The notes under the pieces were generated by a model, which made no database searches, was not told the DNA's origin, and saw nothing but the letters and a program-made list of their open reading frames with translations. Positions 42,444 to 50,700 of a stretch of 64,000 nt of DNA are shown here, piece after piece. This DNA is from JAGLCY01 sp965369705 (GTDB lineage Bacteria > Krumholzibacteriota > Krumholzibacteriia > LZORAL124-64-63): assembly GCA_965369705.1 (NCBI GenBank), contig CBDURF010000001.1, positions 1 to 64,000 on the forward strand. Direction: 5' to 3'. The position numbers and the translations under genes were made by a program. How positions within the stretch are numbered: the first letter of the stretch is position 1; each line of letters begins with the position of its first letter.

Positions 42444-44633
42444 TCAGCTCGGGCCGACGCCCAACTGGTAACGTTCGATGGTCTGGACGCCGCTGACCTT
42501 GCCCAGAACCTTGAGGAGCTTTTCCAGGTTGTTCAGATTGCGCACTTCGACCACCAGGGTGACCTTGGCCAGGTCGTCCTCGGCATGGAATTCCCCGCTG
42601 GCGATGTTGGTGCTGGTCTGGCTGATCGTGTTGCTGATGTCCACCAACAGGTTCTTGCGGTCCTGGGCCTGGATGATGAGCTTGACCATGAAGGTCTGAC
42701 CGGGCGCCGAATCCCAGGAGACCTCGATCAGCCGTTCGGGCTCCAGGTTGGGATCGTTGAGGTTGGAGCATCCCGCCCGGTGGACCGACACCCCCCGCCC
42801 CCGCGTGACGATCCCCACGATGCCGTCGCCGGGAATCGGCTGGCAACAGCGGGCGAAAGAGACCATCAGATTGTCCTCCCCCGCGACCCGTACGCCCGAG
42901 GTCGAACGGCCCAGCAGTGATTCATAGATATCCTTGCCCTTGGACAGGACTTTTTCGGCCGCCGATTCCGGATCGGGGGCGACCCGGCCCACCACCTTCA
43001 TGTGGGTGATGTCGCCCCGGCCCACGGCGGCCAGCAGCTTGTCGAGCTCGGCATAGCCCATCTGCTGGGCCACGTCCAGCAGGTCGTCCACCTTGATCTT
43101 GAGGTGGGCCCGCTTCAGTTCCTTCTCGAGGATATCCCGCCCCAGCTTGACGCTTTCCTTGAACTGGGTGGATTTTATCCAGCGCCGGATGTGATGCTTG
43201 GCTCGGCTGGTCTTGACGACCTCCAGCCAGCTGGCGCTGGGGTTGGGCATCTTGCTGGTGAGGATTTCCACCGTGTCGCCGTTCCGCAGCTCACTGCGCA
43301 AGGTGACGATCCGGCCGTTGACCTTGGCCCCGATGCAACGGAAACCGACCTCGCTGTGGATGCGGAAGGCGAAGTCCAGCGGCGTGGCCCCGCGAGGCAG
43401 CTGGAAGACATCACCCCCGGGACTGAACACGAACACCTCCTCCCGAAAGAAATCGATCTTGAGGGTCTCCATGAACTCCTGGGCGTCGGCCACATCCTCT
43501 TCCCATACCATGATCTGGCGCAGCCACTTGACCATCTCGGCCAGATCCGCCTGGTCGGCCCCGCCGCCTTCCTTGTAGCGCCAGTGCGCAGCGATGCCCA
43601 GTTCGGCCCGGTCGTGCATTTCCTCGGTCCGGATCTGCACCTCGATGTGCTTGCCGCCGGGCACCTGGACAGTCGAGTGGATGCTCTTGTACATGTTGGC
43701 CTTGGGGGTCGCGATGTAGTCCTTGATGCGGTCGGTCAGAGGCGGGAACTGGCTGTGCAGTACTCCGAGGGCGTGGTAGCAGTCGGTCTTGGTATTGACG
43801 ATGACACGCAGGGCCAGCAGGTCGTAGACACGGTTCAGACCGATTTCCTGGGCCTTCATCTTGCGGTAGATGGAGTAGAAATGCTTGGGCCGACCGCTGA
43901 TCTCGTGCTGGATGCCCGCCTCGGTGAGGGCCTCGTGCAGAGGAGTGACGATCTTCTGGATCAGTCGTTCCCGTTCGGTTCGTGTCTGATTGATGCCCGC
44001 TTCGATCTCGAAATAGCGTTCCGGCTGCAGGACCTTGAAGGCCAGATCCTCCAGCTCCCACTTGATCTTGGCGATGCCGAACCGGTTGGCCAGGGGCGCG
44101 TAGACATCCATGGTCTCCTGCGCGATATCCTGCTGGCGATCTTCCTTGAGATAGCTGAGGGTCCGCATGTTATGCAGCCGGTCGGCCAGCTTGATCAAAA
44201 CCGTCCGCGGGTCCTGGGCGATGGCCAACACCAGCTTGCGGTAGGTTTCCGCCTTACGGGCCTCCTTGTTCACCGCCCGGATACCGCTGATCTTCGTCAC
44301 CCCGTCGACCATGTGGGCGACATCTTTACCGAAGCGCTGGCGAATATCCTTCATCTCGTAGTCGGTGTCCTCGACCACGTCGTGCACCATGGCCGCGATC
44401 AGGGTGTCCACGTCGAGCCGCAGGTCGGCGAGGATGGTGGCAACGGTCATGGCGTGCACGAAGAAGGGCTCGCCGCTCTTGCGTTTCTGCCCTTCGTGGG
44501 CATCCTTGGCGAACCGGTAGCCGAACCAGATCTTGTCCTCATCGGCCTGGGGATTGTAGACGCGGACCTTCGCCCACAAGGTTTCCATCAGGGCTTTGAG
44601 GTCGACATCCACTGCCTGACCGCCGGGACTCAT
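42444..44633 (-). CDS. relA: Bifunctional (p)ppGpp synthetase/hydrolase (RelA/SpoT)
   Basis: Makes and breaks the stringent-response alarmone. The 729-residue protein has, in order: an HD hydrolase domain with His60 and the HDVVED motif (84-89), intact so probably active; a synthetase domain with SGRPKHFYSIYRKM; a TGS domain (VFVFSPGGDVFQLPRGATPL); a helical region; and a C-terminal ACT domain (VKLIIQAQDRKNLLVDISN). The ATG overlaps the recJ stop (ATGA), which rejects the longer open frame. A single long Rsh protein is expected outside beta- and gamma-proteobacteria. Coupling to recJ is also known in Firmicutes. The name relA is used in the broad sense (rel/rsh). Confidence 0.96.
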   Translation of the reverse strand: MSPGGQAVDVDLKALMETLWAKVRVYNPQADEDKIWFGYRFAKDAHEGQKRKSGEPFFVHAMTVATILADLRLDVDTLIAAMVHDVVEDTDYEMKDIRQRFGKDVAHMVDGVTKISGIRAVNKEARKAETYRKLVLAIAQDPRTVLIKLADRLHNMRTLSYLKEDRQQDIAQETMDVYAPLANRFGIAKIKWELEDLAFKVLQPERYFEIEAGINQTRTERERLIQKIVTPLHEALTEAGIQHEISGRPKHFYSIYRKMKAQEIGLNRVYDLLALRVIVNTKTDCYHALGVLHSQFPPLTDRIKDYIATPKANMYKSIHSTVQVPGGKHIEVQIRTEEMHDRAELGIAAHWRYKEGGGADQADLAEMVKWLRQIMVWEEDVADAQEFMETLKIDFFREEVFVFSPGGDVFQLPRGATPLDFAFRIHSEVGFRCIGAKVNGRIVTLRSELRNGDTVEILTSKMPNPSASWLEVVKTSRAKHHIRRWIKSTQFKESVKLGRDILEKELKRAHLKIKVDDLLDVAQQMGYAELDKLLAAVGRGDITHMKVVGRVAPDPESAAEKVLSKGKDIYESLLGRSTSGVRVAGEDNLMVSFARCCQPIPGDGIVGIVTRGRGVSVHRAGCSNLNDPNLEPERLIEVSWDSAPGQTFMVKLIIQAQDRKNLLVDISNTISQTSTNIASGEFHAEDDLAKVTLVVEVRNLNNLEKLLKVLGKVSGVQTIERYQLGVGPS

Positions 44634-46507
44634 TGGTTCACCGCGGGCCGGATATCGACCAGGAGTTGCTGCACGGGGTCGTAGTTCCCGTTGCGTGGTC
44701 GGAAGGTGCTGCGGCTGATCTGGAACAGGATGTCCCACTGGCGGTCCAGCAGATCCCGGGGCTGGAAGCCGTTTGCCTCCAGCATCCTGCGCCAGGCGTC
44801 CCCGCTGCCGAAGGAAACGAACTCCCGGCTCAGGGCCGGCGTGTCGTTGCTGTTGGCGCGGGAGGGACCGCGAAAGGCGAAACGCAGGTGGGCGCCGCCG
44901 CTCAGGTACGTAGGAGGTTTCTGCAGGCGTAGACCCTCGCAGCGGAAAACGGGTTTGCGATTGCCCGAGCCGAAGGGCTCCAGAAACTCGAACTCGCCCA
45001 CCAGGCGGGCGACCTCTTTGGATCCCATGGAGCCCAGACTCAGATCCAGGTCGTACCCCTCGGGCACGGGACCGGAATGGGGCTCGGTAAGAAGTTCTTT
45101 GAGGAAGGCCGTGCGGAAAGCGTCGATGTCACCGGACCGCAGAGTCATCCCGGCCGCCTGGGAATGTCCCCCGTGACGAGCCAGAAAACCGGAACAACGA
45201 TCCAGGACGACCTTCACGTCGACATTGGGCACGCTGCGTGCCGAGCCGCGGGCTTCGCCTCCCTCCTCGGCTATCAGGATCACCGGCAACTGGAACTGTT
45301 CCACCAACCGGGCGGCGCCGATCCCGATGATGCCCTTGTGCCAGGATGAGGAAGCCAGCACCAGTCCGGGATCACCGCGCTGGACGTAGGGCAGGGCCAT
45401 GTCGATGGCCTCTCCCTTCAACAGGAGATCCTGCTCCTTGCGCCGGGTATTTGTTCGGTCCGCCTCTTCGGCCAGGGCGCGCGCGGTGTCCGGATCCCGG
45501 GTCAGCAGAAGCTCCAGGGCCGACATGACGCGCCCGATGCGTCCACAGGCATTGATGCGGGGGGCCAACTGGTAGGCGAAATCTCCGGTGGTCACGGGGA
45601 ACCCCCGGTCCAGTCCGCTGACGGCCAACAATGCCGCCAGCCCCGGCCGGATGCTCGAGCGGTCGTTGAACCTCTCCAGGCCTTTCTTGACCAGGATCCG
45701 GTTTTCCCCGACCAGGGCCATCTGATCGGCCACCAGCCCCAGGGCCACCAGATCCAGAACGCTTACCAGGAAATCGTCGGGCAGGCAACCAGGTTCCTTC
45801 AGCTTGAGAGCCTGGGCGAACTTGAAGGCGACCGCAACCCCGCACAACTCATCGTTGGGATAGGTCGCGCCGTCCCTACGCGGATTGACCAGGGCCGTGG
45901 CCGGTGGCCGCACGTCGAAGATATGATGGTCAAGAACGATGACGTCCATGCCCAGGTCCCGGGCCAGGGAGATCTCCGTCACCGCGGCCGCGCCGGTATC
46001 GACGGTGATCAGCAGGGTCACGCCGCGGCCCGCCCACTCGCGGACCATGCGGTCGGCCACGCCGTACCCATCGGTGGCGCGGTCGGGAATGAAAGCCGTT
46101 TCGGGCAGGACCCGGGATCCATCTACTGTCAGGGCGGAGATCGTCTCAAACAGAAGGGCGCTGCCGGTGATCCCGTCCACGTCGAAATCCCCGTGGACGG
46201 CCACCCGCTCGCCGTCCCGCACAGCCTGGAACATCCGTTCGACCGCGCGGTCCATTTCAGTCAGCAGGAAGGGGTCGTGGAGATGATCGAGGGAAGGATA
46301 GAAGAACTGTTCCAAATCACGGTTTTCCGTCATGCCGCGGCCCGCCAGCACCTGCAGCAGGCAATCGGACACCTGGAAATCGAGAGGGACTTTGGCACGG
46401 ATCCGCGTCACGGTGTCTTCGGACACGGTGGAAGTCAACAGCCAGGGCCGTCCGGACAGGATACCTGAATGGAGAGTGTTGTCGACAGGATGTGCCAATG
46501 CCTTCAC
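44630..46507 (-). CDS. recJ: Single-stranded-DNA exonuclease RecJ
   Basis: 5'-3' exonuclease of recombination and mismatch repair; a DHH phosphoesterase with 625 residues. Catalytic motifs are HGDFDVDGITG (107-112 core), VDTG (Asp170) and DHH (193-195), followed by the DHHA1 domain (ARHGGHSQAAG) and the C-terminal OB domain. The start is not firm: the GTG at 46507 has GGAAGG only one base away, while a TTG three codons later has it at ten bases. It is the first gene of the five-gene chain and lies just downstream of the RNase P RNA gene, whose transcript could read into it. Confidence 0.95.
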   Translation of the reverse strand: MKALAHPVDNTLHSGILSGRPWLLTSTVSEDTVTRIRAKVPLDFQVSDCLLQVLAGRGMTENRDLEQFFYPSLDHLHDPFLLTEMDRAVERMFQAVRDGERVAVHGDFDVDGITGSALLFETISALTVDGSRVLPETAFIPDRATDGYGVADRMVREWAGRGVTLLITVDTGAAAVTEISLARDLGMDVIVLDHHIFDVRPPATALVNPRRDGATYPNDELCGVAVAFKFAQALKLKEPGCLPDDFLVSVLDLVALGLVADQMALVGENRILVKKGLERFNDRSSIRPGLAALLAVSGLDRGFPVTTGDFAYQLAPRINACGRIGRVMSALELLLTRDPDTARALAEEADRTNTRRKEQDLLLKGEAIDMALPYVQRGDPGLVLASSSWHKGIIGIGAARLVEQFQLPVILIAEEGGEARGSARSVPNVDVKVVLDRCSGFLARHGGHSQAAGMTLRSGDIDAFRTAFLKELLTEPHSGPVPEGYDLDLSLGSMGSKEVARLVGEFEFLEPFGSGNRKPVFRCEGLRLQKPPTYLSGGAHLRFAFRGPSRANSNDTPALSREFVSFGSGDAWRRMLEANGFQPRDLLDRQWDILFQISRSTFRPRNGNYDPVQQLLVDIRPAVNQ

Positions 46508-46580
46508 GCCTTCCGCGTAATCCCCGACGCCGGCGCCGGGACTGTGTCATCCGGAACCGGTCCGGATCCTGCGGTTTGAC

Positions 46581-46997
46581 GTGAGAAGCCGGTCGTAAGC
46601 CGAGTCCTGTTACCGACCGTTCCCGAGGGAAACGGCGGCGACAGTCATGTATCTCGGGCCGCCGTTACCGACGACCTCCAGCGACCTACCCGGGAGTGAT
46701 TGCGAGGCGGACCACCTCATCCTCCGCTATTTGGTCTTGCTCCAGGTGGGGTTTACCCTGCCGCTCCTGTCACCAGGAGCGCGGTGAGCTCTTACCTCAC
46801 CATTTCACCCTTACCCCGACTCCGGACGAATCCGTTTCCGGACCAATCCGGCGGGGCGGTATATTTTCTGTGGCACTTTCCGTGGGATCACTCCCCCTGG
46901 CCGTTAACCAGCACCCTGCCCTGTGGAGCTCGGACTTTCCTCGAACCTCCCGAATCAATGATTTGGAAGGCACGCGACTGCCTCCCCGACTTCTCAC
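46581..46997 (-). ncRNA. rnpB: RNase P RNA, bacterial class A
   Basis: About 417 nt of structured RNA. The minus strand contains the universal P4-strand block GAGGAAAGTCCGAGCTCCAC followed by AGGGCAGGGTGCTGG, then CCACGGAAAGTGCCACAG with AAATA. The middle has GGTGAGGTAAGAGCTCACCG, and the 3' side has AACAGGACTCGGCTTACGAC. The 5' GTGAGAAGTCGG can pair with the 3' CCGGCTTCTCAC as helix P1, which fixes both ends to within a few bases. A sigma-70-type promoter lies at the correct distance. No tRNA or protein reading frame explains this stretch. The catalytic RNA matures tRNA 5' ends. Confidence 0.96.
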
Positions 46998-47003
46998 CCA
47001 GTC

Positions 47004-47032
47004 ATGATAGACCGTTTCGACACCCTTGTCAC
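47004..47032 (-). promoter_or_regulatory. Promoter of rnpB
   Basis: GTGACA and TATCAT (each 5 of 6) lie 17 bases apart on the minus strand, and the -10 ends seven bases before the predicted 5' end of the RNA. It sits in the short gap after the RNase HI stop codon. Confidence 0.78.
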
Positions 47033-47046
47033 AGAAATAATCCGGG

Positions 47047-47757
47047 TTAAATGCAGCCGGCATCCAGGGCCCGGTTCGCCAAAGCGTCCGCGTGTCCGTT
47101 CAGGGCGCGCTTGATGTGACGGACACGGAATTCATCGAGACCCTTGCTCAGGAAGACGACCTGCTGATACAGGGGACGCAGGTCCGGACTCTTGACCCGG
47201 TAGGTTCCGTGTAGGTGCCGGACGATGAGTTCACTGTCCATGTTCAGATGAACCCGTTTGATTCCCCAACGCTGGCAGTGCTCCAGCGCCGCGACAACCG
47301 CGCGGTACTCGGCCACGTTGTTGGTGGCCCGACCGATGGTCTCGCAGTGCTCGGCGAGCTCCACGCCGCCCTTCAGTTTGAACACGATCCCGATGGACGC
47401 CGGGCCGGGGTTGCCGCGGCTGGCCCCGTCCGTGAAGATCTCCAGGACCGGCCGGCCCCGTGCCGGCAGAGGGGATTTGACCAGGGTCGCGGCGGCAGAT
47501 AACTCGGGCCACTGGTCGGAGCCAGGATTTTTTCTGGCGATCTCCTTGCGCGGCCTGGATTTATCCCGACTTTCCTCGACGGTCTCCGCGCCAAGATTCT
47601 GTGCCTCGTCATCGACGAGTTCCCGGCGCCAGATCGACAGGCGCCGTCTCAACTCCCGGACCGAAAGTCCGCATTCGCGGGCCAGGGACCGCAGATCGCC
47701 GCTGCGCTCCAGGGTTTTCAGAAGTTCGGTGAGGGTTTCCGGTTTCCGTGTGGTCAT
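47047..47757 (-). CDS. rnhA: Ribonuclease HI with N-terminal helix-turn-helix-like extension
   Basis: A 236-residue protein. The C-terminal 135 residues are an RNase H domain with the four acidic catalytic residues in place: Asp110 (IFTDGASRGNPGP), Glu150 (NNVAEYRAV), Asp174 (LNMDSELIV) and Asp224 (LNGHADALANRAL). This is the archaeal-like or plant-like RNase HI branch (short, no basic protrusion). The first 50 residues form a predicted helix-turn-helix, DLRSLARECGLSVRELRRRL, joined by a charged linker (50-100) rich in Glu, Arg and Lys. That domain differs from the RNA-hybrid-binding domain of eukaryotic RNase H1. It lies between rnpB and a zinc-ribbon gene. Confidence 0.9.
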   Translation of the reverse strand: MTTRKPETLTELLKTLERSGDLRSLARECGLSVRELRRRLSIWRRELVDDEAQNLGAETVEESRDKSRPRKEIARKNPGSDQWPELSAAATLVKSPLPARGRPVLEIFTDGASRGNPGPASIGIVFKLKGGVELAEHCETIGRATNNVAEYRAVVAALEHCQRWGIKRVHLNMDSELIVRHLHGTYRVKSPDLRPLYQQVVFLSKGLDEFRVRHIKRALNGHADALANRALDAGCI

Positions 47758-47799
47758 CCTGATGGTCTTTCCTTAGGGTTGCGGTGACAAAAAGCAGGC

Positions 47800-48513
47800 T
47801 CACTGCCAGGACTTGTGAACGACGTACCGGGCGCAGGATGGACAACGGACCAGGGCCCGGCCTTGTTCGGCGTCGATCCCCTGCTGGGCCGGCAATAGGC
47901 TGAAGCATCCGCCGCAGGCCCCCGCCTGGACACGGACCACGGTCTGGGGATACTGGGTCCGGAGACGAACAACGTGCCGGGCGATCTTGTCCGGCAACAG
48001 TCCCGTGAGCCGCTCGATCTCGCCGGCGAGCTCCTGCTCGGCGGCCCGGGCCCGGATTGTTTCCTCACCCATTCTGGCCAGTTCGACGGAGCCGCGGTCT
48101 GCCTGGGAATCCCGTTCACCCTTGGCCTGGCCCGTCTGCCGGTCCTTGGAGCGGACGTCGTCCATCAGTTCAATGGCCCCGGTTTCCAGGCGGTCAAGTT
48201 CGGTTTCCAGCGCCTTGATTTCGGCCTGAAGGGCCTTGTATTGGCGGCGGTCGGAAATCCCGATCACCTGGTCCCGTTTACGGGCCAGAGTCTGGTCGAT
48301 ATCCTGGATCCGGCCCTCGGTTCCCCTCAGGGTGGCGGCGGCATCCCGGCCCTTGGCCTCGGCCTGGGCGGCGTCGGCTTCGTATTCCTCTTGCAACTGG
48401 CGCAAATGCTGGTCGCGCTTGGTGTGGTGAGTCAGGGTAGCCTTGGCGTCGGCGAGTTCTTCCTCGAGCCCGGCCAACTCCACCATCAGATTGAGCATCA
48501 CTTCGGGATCCAA
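47800..48513 (-). CDS. Coiled-coil protein with C4 zinc ribbon (DUF164/CdsZ-like)
   Basis: A 237-residue protein with a long helical hairpin coiled coil (about 5-180, rich in Glu, Lys, Arg, Ala) and a C-terminal zinc ribbon with CGGC (Cys200, Cys203) and CPSC (Cys224, Cys227). ISDRRQYKALQAEIKALE is the conserved mid-coil segment of this family. Members are widespread in bacteria; some have been linked to growth and flagellar or secretion control, but the role here is unknown. A TTG start is well supported by GGGGAGG seven bases upstream. It has its own promoter candidate and is followed after 42 bases by the RNase HI gene. Confidence 0.88.
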   Translation of the reverse strand: MDPEVMLNLMVELAGLEEELADAKATLTHHTKRDQHLRQLQEEYEADAAQAEAKGRDAAATLRGTEGRIQDIDQTLARKRDQVIGISDRRQYKALQAEIKALETELDRLETGAIELMDDVRSKDRQTGQAKGERDSQADRGSVELARMGEETIRARAAEQELAGEIERLTGLLPDKIARHVVRLRTQYPQTVVRVQAGACGGCFSLLPAQQGIDAEQGRALVRCPSCARYVVHKSWQ

Positions 48514-48543
48514 CCGGCAACCTCCCCTTTTGCGGCAAAATGA

Positions 48544-48573
48544 ATTCTACCATCAGGTCCCGGGCTATGCCAA
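48544..48573 (-). promoter_or_regulatory. Promoter of the zinc-ribbon/RNase HI unit
   Basis: TTGGCA and TAGAAT (both 5 of 6) lie 18 bases apart on the minus strand, about 30 bases before the TTG start. A second TTGACA five bases upstream of this -35 has no matching -10. Confidence 0.6.
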
Positions 48574-48587
48574 GTGTCAATCCCTGA

Positions 48588-48601
48588 CAGGGTTAACCCT
48601 G
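48588..48601. promoter_or_regulatory. Perfect 14-base palindrome upstream of the zinc-ribbon gene promoter
   Basis: CAGGGTTAACCCTG is a perfect palindrome centred about 25 bases upstream of the -35 box. This is a position where an activator or repressor could bind. It also lies between that promoter and the tRNA terminator, so a chance or structural role is possible. Confidence 0.35.
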
Positions 48602-48618
48602 ATTATACCGATCCGAGC

Positions 48619-48645
48619 AAAGAAAAAAGGGCACCGAAGCGCCCC
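48619..48645 (-). terminator. UUCG-loop intrinsic terminator after the tRNA genes
   Basis: Minus strand: GGGCGC, the tetraloop TTCG, GTGCCC, then TTTTTTCTTT. The C(UUCG)G closing arrangement gives a very stable hairpin. It lies about 80 bases past tRNA-Val. Confidence 0.9.
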
Positions 48646-48726
48646 TGCATCCGTCCACTCGTATCAGTTGCCGCCCTGTTCTGCCGAGCCCGGCCGCCTT
48701 CCGCCAGACTCCGACCCGAATTCGGA

Positions 48727-48803
48727 TGGTGGGCGATACTGGACTCGAACCAGTGACCTCTCGCGTGTGAGGCGAGCGCTCTAGCCAGCTGAGCTAATCG
48801 CCC
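48727..48803 (-). tRNA. tRNA-Val (anticodon CAC)
   Basis: A full cloverleaf: acceptor GGGCGAT/ATCGCCC, D-arm GCTCAGCTGGCTAGAGC, anticodon stem CTCGC/GCGAG with loop CTCACAC (anticodon CAC, reads GUG), and T-arm ACTGGTTCGAGTCCAGT. The discriminator A and CCA end are encoded. It follows tRNA-Ile by 51 bases in the same orientation. Confidence 0.95.
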
Positions 48804-48854
48804 ATCCGATTTCCAGGGACTTGCCGCCGTCCCGCCTCCGTCCTGAAGAGGCCT

Positions 48855-48931
48855 TGGTGGGCCTACCTGGACTTGAACCAGGGACCGGCCGGTTATGAGC
48901 CGGCTGCTCTAACCAACTGAGCTATAGGCCC
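48855..48931 (-). tRNA. tRNA with CAT anticodon, probably tRNA-Ile2 (lysidine type)
   Basis: Cloverleaf with acceptor GGGCCTA/TAGGCCC, anticodon stem GCCGG/CCGGC, loop CTCATAA (CAU) and T-arm CCTGGTTCAAGTCCAGG, with CCA encoded. C at positions 4 and 5 of the acceptor stem is among the features that TilS uses to pick tRNA-Ile2 in E. coli. The GGCTCATAACC anticodon arm also looks more like bacterial tRNA-Ile(CAU) than elongator tRNA-Met. If so, the wobble C becomes lysidine and the tRNA reads AUA. An elongator Met identity is not fully excluded. Confidence 0.93.
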
Positions 48932-48946
48932 GGGACCGGGAGGGGC

Positions 48947-48975
48947 AAGATAATTGATCCCCCAGACCTGGTCAA
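48947..48975 (-). promoter_or_regulatory. tRNA operon promoter overlapping the rpoD stop codon
   Basis: TTGACC (48970-48975) and TATCTT (48947-48952) lie 17 bases apart on the minus strand, ending 15 bases before tRNA-Ile. The TGA of the -35 is the stop codon of rpoD. Confidence 0.6.
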
Positions 48976-50693
48976 ACCATTTCCCCGTAACCCTTGAGCT
49001 TGCGGCTCCGGCTTGGATGGCGAAGCTTTCGCAGGGCCTTGGCCTCGATCTGCCGCACGCGTTCGCGCGTCACCTTGAAGATTGTGCCGACTTCCTCCAG
49101 GGTCCGGGGGGTCCCGTCGCCCAGCCCGAAGCGCAGGCGAATGACCTTCTCCTCGCGGCGGGTCAAGGTACTCAGCACCCGCTGCATCTGATCCTTGAGC
49201 ATGCTGTGGGCGGCCATGCGGGCGGGCGAAGGAGCGGTGTCGTCCTCAATGAAATCACTCAGGTTGCTGTCCTCGTCCTCCCCGATGGGCCGATCCAGGC
49301 TGACCGGTTCCATGGAGGCCTGCAGCACACCCTGGACCTTTTCCAGGGGCATCTCCAGGAAGTTCGCCACTTCCTCGGGCTTGGGATCCCGGCCCAACTC
49401 CTGCAGCAAATGCCGGTTGGCCCGATTCACCTTGTTGATGGCCTCAATCATGTGCACGGGCACGCGGATGGTGCGAGCCTGATCGGCGATGGCCCGTGTG
49501 ATGGCCTGCCGAATCCACCAGGTGGCGTAGGTGGAGAACTTGTAGCCCTTGCGGTAATCGAATTTCTCCACGGCACGCATCAGACCGCTGTTGCCCTCCT
49601 GGATCAGGTCCAGGAACTCCAGGCCCCGGTTGGTATAGCGTTTGGCGATGCTGATCACGAGCCGGACGTTGGCTTCGATCATCTCGCGCTGAGCCGTATC
49701 CACCTGCTGCTTGCCCATCACGATTTCGTTGCCGATCCGGCTGAGCTGATCACCGGTCAGGCCGATTTCCCTCTCGATATCCTGGGTCCGTTTGCGCAGG
49801 CTGCGTACGACCTGGTAGGCCTCCTCGATGTTTTCCTTCCGGCCTTTCTTGATGTTCTTGCTCTTCAGCACCGTGCTCATTTCGGCGAAGGGCACCCCGA
49901 CGTCCTCTTCCGCCAGGGCGATGCGCGCGTGCAGATCGCAGACCTTCCCCTGGACGAGCATGAGTTTGTTGGCCAGCTGTTCGATCTGCGCCGGCGCCAG
50001 ATGAAGATCCATGAAGGTCTCGAGAATCTTCTTCTCCCGGGTCTGGATCATGCGCGTCAGGATGGCCGCGCGGGTCCCGTTGGTGCAGGTCTCCAGTTCG
50101 GTGTGCTCCTCGTTCATCTCCTTTTGCCAGGCCTCGATCCTGTCCAGGGCCCGGTGGATCCGCTTGGCTTCCTTCTTGGCCGACAGGTGCACGTTCCAGG
50201 TGCTGGTGTCGTGCTGGATCACCTCATCCAGGTGGATGGATTCGGCCAGCAACTGACCGGCGGTCTGGCGCAGTTCGTTGAGTGCGTGGCTGGAACGAAT
50301 CGTCGCCTCGATGATGGCGATGCGCCCATCCTCCATGCGGCGGGCCAGGTTGACCTCGCCCTGCCGGGTCAGCAGGGGGACGCGTCCCATCTCGCGCAGG
50401 TACATGCGAACCGGGTCGTCATATTTGACGTGGGTCCGGGAAACCTTGCGGGCGGCGGCGATCTTCTTCTTTTCCTTTTTCTTGCGCCGGGACAACTTCT
50501 CCTTGGCCTCGGTCTCGGAGTCGTAGTAGTCGATCTGGAGTTCGCCCAGTTTCTCGTAAATACGTTCGATCTGTTTGACGTCGACCTCATCGCCCAGCAT
50601 CTCGTTGATCTGGTCGTGCAGGATGTAACCACCTTTCGCGGTGGCCTCCTTGCGGATCTTTTTTATGATGGCGTCGAACTGCTTGTTTTCCAT
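48972..50693 (-). CDS. rpoD: Primary RNA polymerase sigma factor (sigma-70)
   Basis: Housekeeping sigma factor of 573 residues. After a region 1.1-like start and a basic stretch (RRKKKEKKK), region 1.2 reads DDPVRMYLREMGRVPLLTRQ. A non-conserved helical section follows. Region 2 is nearly universal: GLEFLDLIQEGNSGLMRAVE, then FSTYATWWIRQAITRAIADQ (-10 recognition). Region 3 contains RTIRVPVHMIE, and region 4.2 VTRERVRQIEAKALRKLR (-35 recognition). These agree with the sigma-70-like promoter boxes seen across the window. The ATG lies 7 bases after dnaG with AAGG upstream. The dnaG-rpoD pair is conserved. It is followed directly by a tRNA promoter. Confidence 0.97.
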   Translation of the reverse strand: MENKQFDAIIKKIRKEATAKGGYILHDQINEMLGDEVDVKQIERIYEKLGELQIDYYDSETEAKEKLSRRKKKEKKKIAAARKVSRTHVKYDDPVRMYLREMGRVPLLTRQGEVNLARRMEDGRIAIIEATIRSSHALNELRQTAGQLLAESIHLDEVIQHDTSTWNVHLSAKKEAKRIHRALDRIEAWQKEMNEEHTELETCTNGTRAAILTRMIQTREKKILETFMDLHLAPAQIEQLANKLMLVQGKVCDLHARIALAEEDVGVPFAEMSTVLKSKNIKKGRKENIEEAYQVVRSLRKRTQDIEREIGLTGDQLSRIGNEIVMGKQQVDTAQREMIEANVRLVISIAKRYTNRGLEFLDLIQEGNSGLMRAVEKFDYRKGYKFSTYATWWIRQAITRAIADQARTIRVPVHMIEAINKVNRANRHLLQELGRDPKPEEVANFLEMPLEKVQGVLQASMEPVSLDRPIGEDEDSNLSDFIEDDTAPSPARMAAHSMLKDQMQRVLSTLTRREEKVIRLRFGLGDGTPRTLEEVGTIFKVTRERVRQIEAKALRKLRHPSRSRKLKGYGEMV

Positions 50694-50700
50694 ATGCGCC

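Noticed and set aside
46696..47063. Short open frames on both strands at the RNase P RNA locus
   Set aside because: The stretch is explained by conserved RNase P RNA elements and helix P1 pairing; the peptides resemble no protein.
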